From: Planctomycetes bacterium UBA2386 | Lineage (GTDB): Bacteria > Planctomycetota > UBA1135 > UBA2386 | Direction: 5' to 3' | Assembly: GCA_002343845.1 (NCBI GenBank) | Contig: DDSQ01000118.1 | Location: 362 to 12,721, forward strand | DNA length: 12,360 bases | Shown here: positions 1 through 8,264 of the stretch, in pieces | Position numbering within the stretch: the stretch's first letter is position 1 | Layout: every line of letters starts with the position of its first letter | Notes under the pieces: generated by a model | The model's input: only the letters and a program-made list of their open reading frames with translations | Told to the model about the DNA's origin: nothing | Database searches by the model: none | Translations under genes and position numbers: made by a program

Positions 1-158
1 GTGACCGTGTCCATCGCCGCCGACGCGATCGGCACCTGCAGGGTGACGCCGCGGCACAGGCGCGTTCGCGTGTCGACGTCGCGCGGCAGGGCTTGCGCCA
101 TCTGCGGCACCAGCAGGACGTCGTCGTAGGTGAGGCCTTCGCCGAGGAACTCAGCCAA
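1..158 (-). CDS. guaB: IMP dehydrogenase, N-terminal part (cut by the window edge)
   Basis: Inosine-5'-monophosphate dehydrogenase oxidises IMP to XMP with NAD+, the committed step of guanine nucleotide synthesis in the cytosol. Only the first 52 residues are present. They match the family N-terminus closely: GLTYDDVLLVP at residues 8-18, LPRDVDTRTRL at 24-34 and PIASAAMDTV at 43-52, where bacterial enzymes read FDDVLLVP and SAAMDTVTE. The CBS domains and the catalytic cysteine loop would lie beyond position 1. The start is a TTG at 158-156. It is chosen because the conserved N-terminus begins a few codons later and because GGAGAAAG lies just upstream, with GGAG 8 bases from the TTG. A promoter-like pair sits at 223-194. 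The gene is divergent from the unknown gene at 275. The identification is very secure; the TTG start is well supported. Confidence 0.95.
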   Translation of the reverse strand, partial: MAEFLGEGLTYDDVLLVPQMAQALPRDVDTRTRLCRGVTLQVPIASAAMDTV

Positions 159-193
159 GTTGCTTTCTCCGCAGGGGTCGGGAAAGCGTGAGG

Positions 194-223
194 AGCCTAG
201 CGACAAGGGGCGGGCACTGCCAG
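194..223 (-). promoter_or_regulatory. putative guaB promoter
   Basis: Read on the minus strand, CTGGCA (223-218) is followed after 18 bases by TAGGCT (199-194). These match TTGACA at 4 of 6 and TATAAT at 3 of 6 positions. Transcription would begin near 187, leaving a leader of about 28 bases that contains the Shine-Dalgarno sequence. The same CTGGCA hexamer appears as the likely -35 of the GalT-family gene at 9547. This is pattern reading only. Confidence 0.4.
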
Positions 224-255
224 CCGGCGAACCACTTCGGTCCGCCGGCGACCAC
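224..255. repeat. short direct repeat beside the guaB -35 box
   Basis: CCGGCGAACCAC (224-235) recurs as CCGGCGACCAC (245-255), one base shorter, with starts 21 bp apart, about two helical turns. The pair abuts the outer side of the putative guaB -35 box, where an activator could sit. In this GC-rich sequence a match of this length may be chance. Confidence 0.25.
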
Positions 256-274
256 GGTCGAAGAACCCAGCACG

Positions 275-1765
275 ATGAGCCTCGATCTCCGGCACGAGTT
301 CACCCTCAATCCCGACGGCAGCGGCCGCGTTTGCGTGCAGTGGACCGGCCCCGCGGGCGACGGCGTGCCGCCGCCCGACGAGTTCCGGCGCAGCGAGATC
401 GAACGCGCCGAGGGCGTCGCCGCATGGTCCGACGTGGACTGCACCGCGGCCGACGGCCGCACGGTGTTCACCGGGACCGCCTGGTTCCGCGACCTCGCGG
501 CAGTGCGCTTCCACTGCCAGGGCCTGCACGTGAACGTCGTCGACCTCGCGCTGGAGGCTGCCACCGACGGCAGCGTGGCGGTGCACACACGCCTCGAGCG
601 CGCGCGCGACGCATCCGCGGGCAGTCCCAACGCGTCGGCGCTGCGGCCAAGCCTGGCCGACGAGCGGCAGAAGCTCGCCGGCGCGCGGGACTTCCTCGAC
701 GGCATGTTCGGTGGGCTCACGTGCACGGTCGTCGTGCACCTGCCGGGTCGGATCGCCGGCACGATCCGGGGCAAGCGCATCGACGAGCGCACGGTCGAAG
801 CGGTTCTGCACGGCGCGTCCCTGGTGGCGCTGCTCGACCGGCTGATGACCGACGACGCCCTGATGCAGAGCGTGCTGGACGACGGCGGGCTCGACGGCCC
901 GCAGCGGTTGTTCGAGCTGCTCGGCGCCGACGCCACGATCGCCGCCCGCACGGCACCAGGAGCGAAGGCGCAGTTCGACTTCGAACGAGAACTCGCGGCG
1001 GTGCAGCCGGCATTCGAGGAGTTGCTCGCGAACCTGGGCGCGGCCGTCCCGGCCTGCGGCCCGGCGACGCCGCTCGCCAACGTGCGCATCGTCGCCGCCC
1101 GCGTCGTGCGCGAGGCCGACGGCGCCCGCGATCTCTGCCCGCAGGGCCAGAGCGACGCCGGCATCATGCTGACGATCGCCGCCGACCTGCCGCAACGCGC
1201 GTTGTCGCTCGACCGCGCGCTGCTCGAACGCGCGATCACCGACGACGGCGCCGACATCACCCCGCCCGAGGAGTGGGACCGGCAGTGCCACTTCCCGAAG
1301 ACCACCACGGACGGCTCGACCGTCTACCTCGATCTTGCCCTGCGCCCCGATGACGCCGCCCGCGGCCTCGCCGAACTCGCCGCGCGCGTGACCGCCACCA
1401 CCAGCGACGGCAGCGAGGTCCTGGACCTCGGGTTCGAGGAACTGGTCGCCGGCGCACGCGGGACGGTCGCCGGGGCCGAAGTGCTGCGCTGCGAAGCCGA
1501 GGAAGATGGCGGCACCGCGATCGAACTCCGCCTGCTGACCGCGCGGCCGCGCCTCCTCGGGCTCGAGTTGGCGATCGGCGACGGCGGTGCTCCGCTCACC
1601 ATCCGCGGGTGGTCGTCGTGCAACGACGAGTGCACGCTCGATTGCCGCAGCGACGGACCGGTGCCCGCCGACGCACGCTTGCTGGCGAGGTTCGCCACCG
1701 GCCTCGAACGCACCGACTACTCCCTGGCGTTGCACGACGTCGACTGGCTCGGCCGTTCGCTCTGA
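275..1765 (+). CDS. protein of unknown function (496 aa)
   Basis: I do not recognise this protein. It is 496 residues and acidic. It has no signal peptide and no membrane segment, so a cytosolic location is likely. It opens with a strand-like stretch (HEFTLNPDGSGRVCVQW, residues 7-23). A hydrophobic beta segment follows near 145-160 (LTCTVVVHLPGRIAGTI), then a helical segment near 180-250, and a C-terminal half rich in alternating hydrophobics. Cysteines near residues 451-460 (CNDECTLDC) could bind a metal, though they are not a standard zinc motif. The ATG at 275 is preferred over the in-frame GTG at 188, because the residues added by the GTG look uncoded and it lies in the guaB promoter region. 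The ribosome site before the ATG (GAAGAA) is weak. Third-position GC is very high throughout, which supports real coding. The 3' end overlaps the convergent lipoprotein gene by 49 bp. It is divergent from guaB, but no functional link can be claimed. Confidence 0.8.
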   Translation: MSLDLRHEFTLNPDGSGRVCVQWTGPAGDGVPPPDEFRRSEIERAEGVAAWSDVDCTAADGRTVFTGTAWFRDLAAVRFHCQGLHVNVVDLALEAATDGSVAVHTRLERARDASAGSPNASALRPSLADERQKLAGARDFLDGMFGGLTCTVVVHLPGRIAGTIRGKRIDERTVEAVLHGASLVALLDRLMTDDALMQSVLDDGGLDGPQRLFELLGADATIAARTAPGAKAQFDFERELAAVQPAFEELLANLGAAVPACGPATPLANVRIVAARVVREADGARDLCPQGQSDAGIMLTIAADLPQRALSLDRALLERAITDDGADITPPEEWDRQCHFPKTTTDGSTVYLDLALRPDDAARGLAELAARVTATTSDGSEVLDLGFEELVAGARGTVAGAEVLRCEAEEDGGTAIELRLLTARPRLLGLELAIGDGGAPLTIRGWSSCNDECTLDCRSDGPVPADARLLARFATGLERTDYSLALHDVDWLGRSL

Positions 1766-2073
1766 TCGCCCCCACCGGGTGCGAGGTCCCAGACCACGAA
1801 CGGCAGCGCCGCCGCGACGCGCACGACGAGTTCGTGCCGCCGTCCCGCGACGACGAGTTCGAACACGACCGGGCCCGGCGGCAGCGTCAGCTCGACGCCC
1901 GCACAGCCACTGCGGATCTCGCCGACGTCGCCGCATTCGTGCTCCCAACGCAGCAGGGCCGGGGCAGCGAGCGGCGGCGCGAACTCGATGCGCAGCGGCA
2001 ACCGCGTGGCGACGGCGGGCGGCGCCTCGACGGCGCATGCCGCGAGCAGCAGCAGGATGGCGACCTCGCGCAC
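1717..2073 (-). CDS. small putative lipoprotein (118 aa)
   Basis: A 118-residue protein with a very short hydrophobic leader (VAILLLLAAC, residues 4-13) ending in a good lipobox, LAAC, with Cys13 as the likely lipidated residue. The rest is strand-rich and carries two further cysteines (47 and 57), which may pair. It would be exported and anchored to a membrane; its function is unknown. The GTG at 2073 starts one base after the TGA of the VOC gene, so it is probably translated by coupling as the third gene of the pgi operon. No longer in-frame start exists close upstream. The leader, with a three-residue n-region, is shorter than most type II signal peptides, which is the main doubt. The last 16 codons lie antisense to the end of the convergent gene at 275-1765. 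The hydrophilic tail (residues 100-118) may be a read-on with no role. Confidence 0.65.
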   Translation of the reverse strand: MREVAILLLLAACAVEAPPAVATRLPLRIEFAPPLAAPALLRWEHECGDVGEIRSGCAGVELTLPPGPVVFELVVAGRRHELVVRVAAALPFVVWDLAPGGGDQSERPSQSTSCNARE

Positions 2074-2074
2074 G

Positions 2075-2515
2075 TCACCGGTCGCCGCGCATGCGCGTCG
2101 GCCGCAGGCGCGCCAGACCCGCCCAGTAGAGGCTGAGTTCGTGGCCGTCAGGGTCGCGCAGGTAGGCATGCTGCCAGCCCCACGGCATCGCCTTCGGCGC
2201 CTGATCGAAGACCACTCCCGCGGCCGCGAGCCGCTTGCAGAACGCAGCGAGCCCGCGCACCTCGAAGTAGAGGCGCACGCCTTCGTCCCGCGGCCGCAGC
2301 CGCATCTTCGGCTCGACGACGTGCAGCGCGAGCGTCGCGTTGCCCTGCGGCGCGGCGAGGCGCGCGTAGGCGCCCGGATACTCGTCGACGACGCGGAATC
2401 CGAGGTGGTCGCGATAGAACGCGACCGCGCGCGCGACGTCGGCGACGTAGAGCATCGCGTGGTTGAACGCGAGCGGGGCGCGGCTGGCGCTCCGACGACG
2501 GCGGCTGGCTGGCAT
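2075..2515 (-). CDS. glyoxalase/VOC-fold protein (146 aa)
   Basis: A single vicinal-oxygen-chelate protein of two beta-alpha-beta-beta-beta modules. The first is at residues 17-67 (FNHAMLYVADVARAVAFY onward), the second at about 80-132 (VRLYFEVRG to DPDGHELSLYW). The usual metal positions appear filled: His19, His65, Glu85 and Glu126, which fits glyoxalase I-like or dioxygenase-like members. Length and the DPDGHE motif are typical of the family. The substrate cannot be told from sequence; lactoylglutathione lyase and fosfomycin-resistance-like roles are both possible. The ATG at 2515 follows the pgi stop by three bases, and GGAAGG about 10 bases upstream, inside pgi, can serve as its ribosome site. 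The arginine-rich first 14 residues precede the fold. Linkage to pgi makes a role in detoxifying a by-product of glycolysis such as methylglyoxal attractive, but this is inference. Confidence 0.88.
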   Translation of the reverse strand: MPASRRRRSASRAPLAFNHAMLYVADVARAVAFYRDHLGFRVVDEYPGAYARLAAPQGNATLALHVVEPKMRLRPRDEGVRLYFEVRGLAAFCKRLAAAGVVFDQAPKAMPWGWQHAYLRDPDGHELSLYWAGLARLRPTRMRGDR

Positions 2516-2518
2516 CCG

Positions 2519-4096
2519 TCAGGCCTTCCGGAACGTCGCCGAACCCGGCAGATGCCCGTGCACGACGTGCACCTCCGGGCGATTCGCAGCGAGGTGCTGC
2601 AGCACCGGCCAGCACTCCATGGCGTCGGCCCCCACCTTCGCCGCCAGCGCCGCGACCGTCGCCGGCGTGGTGCCGAGCGCCGCGACGAGCTTCTTCTGCA
2701 GCTCGAGCACCTTCGCCGCCGCCTTCTTGCCGGCTTCGACGCCCGGCTGGTGGAAGGCGTTGACGTCGACCAGTTCGGCGTAGATCGCGACCGCGCGCTC
2801 GAACAGCCCGACGATCGCGCCGAGCGTGCGTTCGTCGAGGCGGTCGATGCCGATCGTCGCCGAGGCACGCCCCTTCTCGAACAACGCGGCCCGCGTGCCC
2901 TGCCAGAGACCGTCGAGGTAGTCGCCCGACGTCACGCCCGGCTCGACCTCGAAGTGGCCCGCGGCGCGATCCTGCAGCACGCGCACGAACACCGCGAAGA
3001 AGTCGTGGCGACCGTCGCGCAGCTGCTGCACGTAGGCGTGCTGGTCGGTCGAGCCCTTGTTGCCGTAGACGGCGATTCCCTGGTTCACGACCTTGCCGTG
3101 GCGGTCGTGTTCCTTGCCGAGCGACTCCATCACGAGCTGCTGCAGGTACCGCGACATCAGCAGCAGCCGGTCCTTGTACGGCAGCACGACCATCGCCCGT
3201 TCGCCGCGGCCGTTGCCCTGCCGATGCCAGAACGCCGCGAGCATGGCCGCCGGATTGCGCCAGACGTCGGCGTTGCGCGTCGCATCGTCCATCGCCGCCG
3301 CACCGGCCAGGAACGCACGCACGTCCATGCCGAGCAAGGCGCCGGGCAACAGGCCGACCGCCGAGGTGATCGAAGTTCGGCCGCCGACCCAATCCCACAT
3401 CGGGAAGGTGCCCACCCACTTCTCCTGCCCGGCGCGGGCGTGCAGCAGCGAGCCTGGCGTGGTGACCGCGACCGCGCGCGGCGCGAACGCGAGGCCTTGC
3501 TGCTTCACCGCGCGTTCGACCTCGAGCATGCCGTTGCGAGTCTCCGGCGTGCCGCCCGACTTGCTGATGACGATGACCAGCGCGTCGTGCAGCGAGCCGA
3601 GGCGCTCGAGCTGCAGGTCGATGCCCTCGGGGTCGGTGTTGTCGAGCACGCACAACGCCATCGGCGCCTCGGGCCCCCCGAACACGTCGGCGAGCAGCAT
3701 CGGGCCAAGCGCGCTGCCGCCGATGCCGCACAGCACGACCTTGGTGAACGTGCCGCCCTCGGGCGGGGCGATGCGGCCGCTGTGCACGGCCTGCACGAAC
3801 GCCTCGACGCCGGCGATCGATCCGGTGATCGCGTCCTCGAGTTCGGGCTTGGGCGCGAGCCCCGGAGCACGCAGCCAGAAGTGGCCGACCATGCGTTGCT
3901 CGTCCTGGTTGGCCACCGCGCCTGCTTCGAGCCGCTGCATCGCCCCGAGTGCTTTGGCCAGCGGCGCCGCCAACCCCTCGATTTCCGCCTCGGTCAGCGC
4001 TCCGTGCGACAAGTCGAGTTCGACGAACGGGTCGTCGAGCACGCTGCGGAAGCGGAGATACTGCGAGAAGCGATCGGATCGTGACGACGAGGGCAT
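2519..4096 (-). CDS. pgi: glucose-6-phosphate isomerase
   Basis: Interconverts glucose-6-phosphate and fructose-6-phosphate in the cytosol, linking glycolysis, gluconeogenesis and sugar-nucleotide synthesis. The 525 residues contain both sugar-isomerase (SIS) domains. Seen motifs are GIGGSALG (124-131), SKSGGTPET (179-187), WDWVGGRTSITSAVG (234-248, first PGI signature) and VNAFHQPGVEAGKK (445-458, second signature). By comparison with known isomerases, Glu324 in the MESLGKE loop, His353 in DQHAY and Lys457 in GVEAGK are the catalytic residues, and all are present. Length is close to that of bacterial enzymes (about 450-550). The ATG at 4096 has a strong GGAGGA four bases upstream. The reading frame stays open far beyond this start, antisense to the symporter, but that part shows no PGI homology. 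It is the first gene of an operon with the VOC protein and lipoprotein, and divergent from the symporter at 4133. Confidence 0.97.
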   Translation of the reverse strand: MPSSSRSDRFSQYLRFRSVLDDPFVELDLSHGALTEAEIEGLAAPLAKALGAMQRLEAGAVANQDEQRMVGHFWLRAPGLAPKPELEDAITGSIAGVEAFVQAVHSGRIAPPEGGTFTKVVLCGIGGSALGPMLLADVFGGPEAPMALCVLDNTDPEGIDLQLERLGSLHDALVIVISKSGGTPETRNGMLEVERAVKQQGLAFAPRAVAVTTPGSLLHARAGQEKWVGTFPMWDWVGGRTSITSAVGLLPGALLGMDVRAFLAGAAAMDDATRNADVWRNPAAMLAAFWHRQGNGRGERAMVVLPYKDRLLLMSRYLQQLVMESLGKEHDRHGKVVNQGIAVYGNKGSTDQHAYVQQLRDGRHDFFAVFVRVLQDRAAGHFEVEPGVTSGDYLDGLWQGTRAALFEKGRASATIGIDRLDERTLGAIVGLFERAVAIYAELVDVNAFHQPGVEAGKKAAAKVLELQKKLVAALGTTPATVAALAAKVGADAMECWPVLQHLAANRPEVHVVHGHLPGSATFRKA

Positions 4097-4116
4097 GGAA
4101 TCCTCCGAGCGTCGCG

Positions 4117-4126
4117 ACTGTAGTGT
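4117..4126. promoter_or_regulatory. overlapping divergent -10 elements for pgi and the symporter
   Basis: The 36-bp gap between pgi and the symporter holds ACTGTAGTGT. Read forward, TAGTGT (4121-4126) ends six bases before the symporter ATG, which would put the transcript start at or beside the ATG. Read on the other strand, TACAGT (4122-4117) would start pgi transcripts near 4110, before its GGAGGA ribosome site. No good -35 box is seen on either side. Confidence 0.4.
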
Positions 4127-4132
4127 CGGGAG

Positions 4133-5542
4133 ATGGAACGCTCCACGGCGATCCTGTGGGCGCTCGTCGCGTGGTTCGCCGCGATCCTGGCCCTTGGCTT
4201 CGTCGCGCAGCGACGGACGCGTGACGTCGCCGCCTTCTACCTCGGCGGCAAGACGCTCGGCCCCTGGATCGGCGCCATGGCGGCGAACGCCAGTTCGTCG
4301 ACGGCTTGGAGCCTGGTCGGCGTCAGCGGCTTCGCCTACCTGCACGGGCTCGCGGCATTGTGGCTGATCCCGGGTTGCGTCGGCGGCTTCGTGTTGAACT
4401 GGTGGTTCGTGGCGCCGCGCCTGCGCGCGCAGACCGGAACGGCCCTGACCTTGACGCAGTTCCTCGCCGGCGAACCGGGGCGACCCGGCCGGCGCGCGAT
4501 CGTCGTCGCCGCGTCCGTGCTCACGCTCGGCGCGCTGACTCTCTACGTCGCCGCGCAACTCCAGGCCGCGGGCCTCGCGTTCACGCATGCGTTCACGACG
4601 CAGCAGACGCTCGGCGTGGTGCTCGGCGCCGCGGTCACGCTGACCTACACGCTCGCCGGCGGGTATCTCGCGTCGAGCATCAACAACATGGTGCAGGGCC
4701 TGCAGATGGTCGGCGTCGCCGTCGTGCTGCCGATCGCGGCGGTGATGCTGCTCGGCGGCCCGTCGGCCTTCGTCGACGCCGTCGCGCGCATCGACGCCCC
4801 CGGCTACCTGAGCCTGTCCGGGACGCGCCACGGCGCCGAGGCGTTGGCGTTCGTGTTCGGCCTCTGCGGGATCGGGCTCGGCTATCCGGGCCAGCCGCAC
4901 GCCGTGAACAAGTTCATGGGCATGGCGCCGGGCGCCTCGATGGCGATCGCGCGCACCGTCGGCATCAGCTGGGCGGTGCTGCTCTACGGCGGCATGCTCG
5001 TGCTCGGCTTCGCCGCGCGCGCGGCCGGCTGGGCGTTGCCGCCCGGGGAACACGAGAACGTGATGTACGAGGCCAGCCGGCAGTTGTTCTCGCCACTGCT
5101 CGACGCCGTCGTGCTCGCATCGGCGATCGCCGCGATCATGTCCACCGTCGATGCGCACCTGCTGGTCTGCGCCAGCAGCCTTACCCACGACCTCGGATTC
5201 GGCCGAGGCCGGCCGTCGCGCGAACTGACGCTGGCGCGCGCGACCGTGCTCGCGATCGGCGTCTTCGCCACCGGCGCCGCGCTGGCGCTGCCGGCGGACG
5301 TGTTCAAGAACGTGCTGTTCGCCTGGGGCGCGCTCGGCTCTGGGTTCGGGCCGCTGCTGCTCGTGCGACTGGCGTGGGGCACGGTCGCGCCGCGCTGGGC
5401 GTTCGCGTCGATCGTTGCCGGCGGTGGCATGGCGATCGTGGGCTTCTTCGCCCCGGTCCTCGCCCCGCGCTTCCACGACCTCGTGCTGTCATGGCTGGTC
5501 GCGTTCGTGATCGCGTGGCTCGGTCGCCGACCGGGCCGGTGA
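4133..5542 (+). CDS. sodium/solute symporter, PutP-like (SSS family)
   Basis: A 469-residue integral inner-membrane transporter, expected to have about 13 helices in the LeuT fold and to couple solute uptake to a sodium gradient. Family marks are FYLGGKTLGPW (35-45), GYPGQPHAVNKFMGM (250-264), and AAIMSTVDAHLLVCASSLTHDL (333-354), which aligns with the PutP helix carrying the Na2-site Ser-Thr pair (here Ser337-Thr338). The nearest well-known relative is the proline carrier PutP. However, PutP Asp55 aligns with Ser55 and Asp187 with Asn185, so ion coupling or substrate may differ and no gene symbol is given. The ATG at 4133 is the only reasonable start. The GGGAG touching it is too close to act as a normal Shine-Dalgarno site, so translation may be leaderless. 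It ends 43 bp before the aminotransferase. Confidence 0.9.
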   Translation: MERSTAILWALVAWFAAILALGFVAQRRTRDVAAFYLGGKTLGPWIGAMAANASSSTAWSLVGVSGFAYLHGLAALWLIPGCVGGFVLNWWFVAPRLRAQTGTALTLTQFLAGEPGRPGRRAIVVAASVLTLGALTLYVAAQLQAAGLAFTHAFTTQQTLGVVLGAAVTLTYTLAGGYLASSINNMVQGLQMVGVAVVLPIAAVMLLGGPSAFVDAVARIDAPGYLSLSGTRHGAEALAFVFGLCGIGLGYPGQPHAVNKFMGMAPGASMAIARTVGISWAVLLYGGMLVLGFAARAAGWALPPGEHENVMYEASRQLFSPLLDAVVLASAIAAIMSTVDAHLLVCASSLTHDLGFGRGRPSRELTLARATVLAIGVFATGAALALPADVFKNVLFAWGALGSGFGPLLLVRLAWGTVAPRWAFASIVAGGGMAIVGFFAPVLAPRFHDLVLSWLVAFVIAWLGRRPGR

Positions 5543-5565
5543 TTCCCGCGCCGCGCTCCGACCGC

Positions 5566-5571
5566 TACCGT
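5566..5571 (+). promoter_or_regulatory. possible -10 element of the aminotransferase gene
   Basis: TACCGT lies 14 bases before the ATG at 5586 and would give a leader of about 8 bases with no Shine-Dalgarno sequence. A poor -35 candidate (TTCCCG, 5543-5548, 3 of 6 matches) sits 17 bases upstream. The gene could equally be read through from the symporter. Confidence 0.25.
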
Positions 5572-5585
5572 CTCGCCCCGCTCCC

Positions 5586-6737
5586 ATGCGTTCGAACTAC
5601 CTGGTCTTCGGCCAACCCCGGATCGAACAGCCCGAGATCGACGAAGTGGTCGCGTCGTTGCGCGCGGCCTGGCTCGGCACCGGCCCCAAGGCCGCCGAGT
5701 TCGAGAAGCGCGTCGCTGCCTACAAGGGCGTGACCCACGCGGTCGGCCTCAACTCGTGCACCGCCGGGCTGCACCTCGCGTGCGTCGTGCTCGGCCTGCA
5801 ACCGGGCGACGAAGTCATCACCACGCCGATGACGTTCTGCGCGACGGTCAACGCGATCGTGCATGCCGGGGCGGTACCGGTTCTGGCCGACGTCGACCCG
5901 GTGACGATGAACCTCGACCCGGCCCAGGTGCGGCGGCGACTGACCCCGCGCACCCGGGCGCTGCTGCCCGTGCACTTCGCCGGACGCGCGTGCGACATGG
6001 ACGCCCTGATGGCGATCGCGCGCGACCACCGCCTCAAGGTGATCGAAGACTGCGCGCACGCGATCGAGACCGAGTACCGCGGCAAGAAGGCCGGCACGAT
6101 CGGCGACCTCGGCGTGTTGTCGTTCTACTCGACCAAGAACATCGTCACCGGCGAAGGCGGCATGGTGCTGACGCACGACGAGAAGCTCGCACAGCGCGTC
6201 AAGCGCATGGGCCTGCACGGCATGTCCGCCGACGCCTGGAAGCGCTTCACCGACGACGGCTACCGGCACTACGACGTCGAGGAGATCGGCTTCAAGTACA
6301 ACATGATGGACCTGCAGGCCGCGATCGGCATGCACCAGATCACGCGCATCGAGGAGTACTGGCGGCGGCGGCTCGCGATCTGGCAGCGCTACCTGCGCGA
6401 GTTCGCCGACCTGCCGATCGGGCTGCCGGCCCCGCTGCCCTCCGACGAACGGCACGCGCTGCACCTGTTCATCCTGCAGATCGACCGCGCGCGCTGCGGG
6501 GTCACCCGCGACCAGATGCTGGTGCGGCTGCACCAGCAGAACATCGGCACCGGCGTGCACTATCGGGCGATCCCGAACCTGTCGGTCTACCGCCAGCGGT
6601 TCGGTTGGCGCCCCGAGGACTACCCGGTGGCGACGGCGATCGGCGATCGCACGTTGTCGCTGCCGTTGTCGGCGAAACTGACCGACGACGACGTGACCGA
6701 CGTGGTCCGCGCCGTGCGCCAGGCACTCGGCGCCTGA
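5586..6737 (+). CDS. DegT/DnrJ/EryC1 family PLP-dependent sugar aminotransferase
   Basis: A 383-residue fold-type I aminotransferase of the group that transfers an amino group from glutamate to a keto nucleotide-sugar (ArnB, PseC, WbpE, DesV types), supplying amino sugars for surface polysaccharides or glycans. Seen features are the cofactor-phosphate region GLNSCTAGLHLA (54-65), PMTFCATVNAI (81-91), the ring-stacking and binding segment VIEDCAHAI (152-160, Asp155), and FYSTKNIVTGEGGM (180-193), where Lys184 should form the Schiff base with pyridoxal phosphate. EIGFKYNMMDLQAAIG (233-248) and the C-terminal GVHYRAIPNL (about 325-334) are also typical. Length is standard. The ATG at 5586 starts directly before the conserved N-terminus. 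No dehydratase, epimerase or glycosyltransferase lies next to it, so its exact sugar is unknown. It converges on murA with a 42-bp gap. Confidence 0.93.
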   Translation: MRSNYLVFGQPRIEQPEIDEVVASLRAAWLGTGPKAAEFEKRVAAYKGVTHAVGLNSCTAGLHLACVVLGLQPGDEVITTPMTFCATVNAIVHAGAVPVLADVDPVTMNLDPAQVRRRLTPRTRALLPVHFAGRACDMDALMAIARDHRLKVIEDCAHAIETEYRGKKAGTIGDLGVLSFYSTKNIVTGEGGMVLTHDEKLAQRVKRMGLHGMSADAWKRFTDDGYRHYDVEEIGFKYNMMDLQAAIGMHQITRIEEYWRRRLAIWQRYLREFADLPIGLPAPLPSDERHALHLFILQIDRARCGVTRDQMLVRLHQQNIGTGVHYRAIPNLSVYRQRFGWRPEDYPVATAIGDRTLSLPLSAKLTDDDVTDVVRAVRQALGA

Positions 6738-6779
6738 ACGACGCGCGCTCCGGAGACCGACGGTGCTGCGGCGAGCGGA

Positions 6780-8048
<1,269 letters not shown>

Positions 8049-8236
8049 GGAGAGCCCTCCAGGCCATGGACGCCGACGGCCCTTGCATGGGAGGTGGCCG
8101 CCGGAATCCCATCGAGAACGAACGGGACGAGCCGGGGCAACTCGGCGCGAGGGCACCCGGTCCAGGTGTGAATCGTTGTCCACATCCACGGACGAGGCTG
8201 ACCGCCCAAACGCACCCAACCGCACCAGCGCCCACA

Positions 8237-8264
8237 CTCTTAGCGATCGTTCGCCCGTGCGCAA
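8237..8264 (-). promoter_or_regulatory. weak candidate murA promoter
   Basis: On the minus strand TTGCGC (8264-8259) is followed after 16 bases by TAAGAG (8242-8237). The -35 matches 4 of 6 positions; the -10 lacks the usual final T. Transcripts would start near 8230 and carry a leader of about 180 bases. The -35 overlaps the hairpin at 8256-8269. A closer promoter may have been missed. Confidence 0.25.

Noticed and set aside
197..2038. A 613-codon minus-strand open frame opposite the unknown gene at 275-1765
   Set aside because: Both strands are open here, but the plus frame has the stronger third-position GC pattern and a more natural amino-acid make-up. The minus frame looks like an antisense shadow.
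1988..4084. A 698-codon plus-strand open frame opposite the VOC gene and pgi
   Set aside because: It lies antisense to the well-identified pgi and VOC genes and shows Arg/His-rich low-quality composition with no recognisable motif.
4097..5476. Open minus-strand extension upstream of pgi, antisense to the symporter
   Set aside because: The frame stays open only because of GC-rich codon structure on the other strand. Its composition (Arg, His, Glu, Ala, Gln) is that of an antisense shadow, and pgi has a good ATG with a strong ribosome site at 4096.
8049..8264. A 72-codon N-terminal extension of murA
   Set aside because: The added residues are not MurA-like, and the TTG at 8048 sits one codon before the conserved start with GGAGGG upstream.
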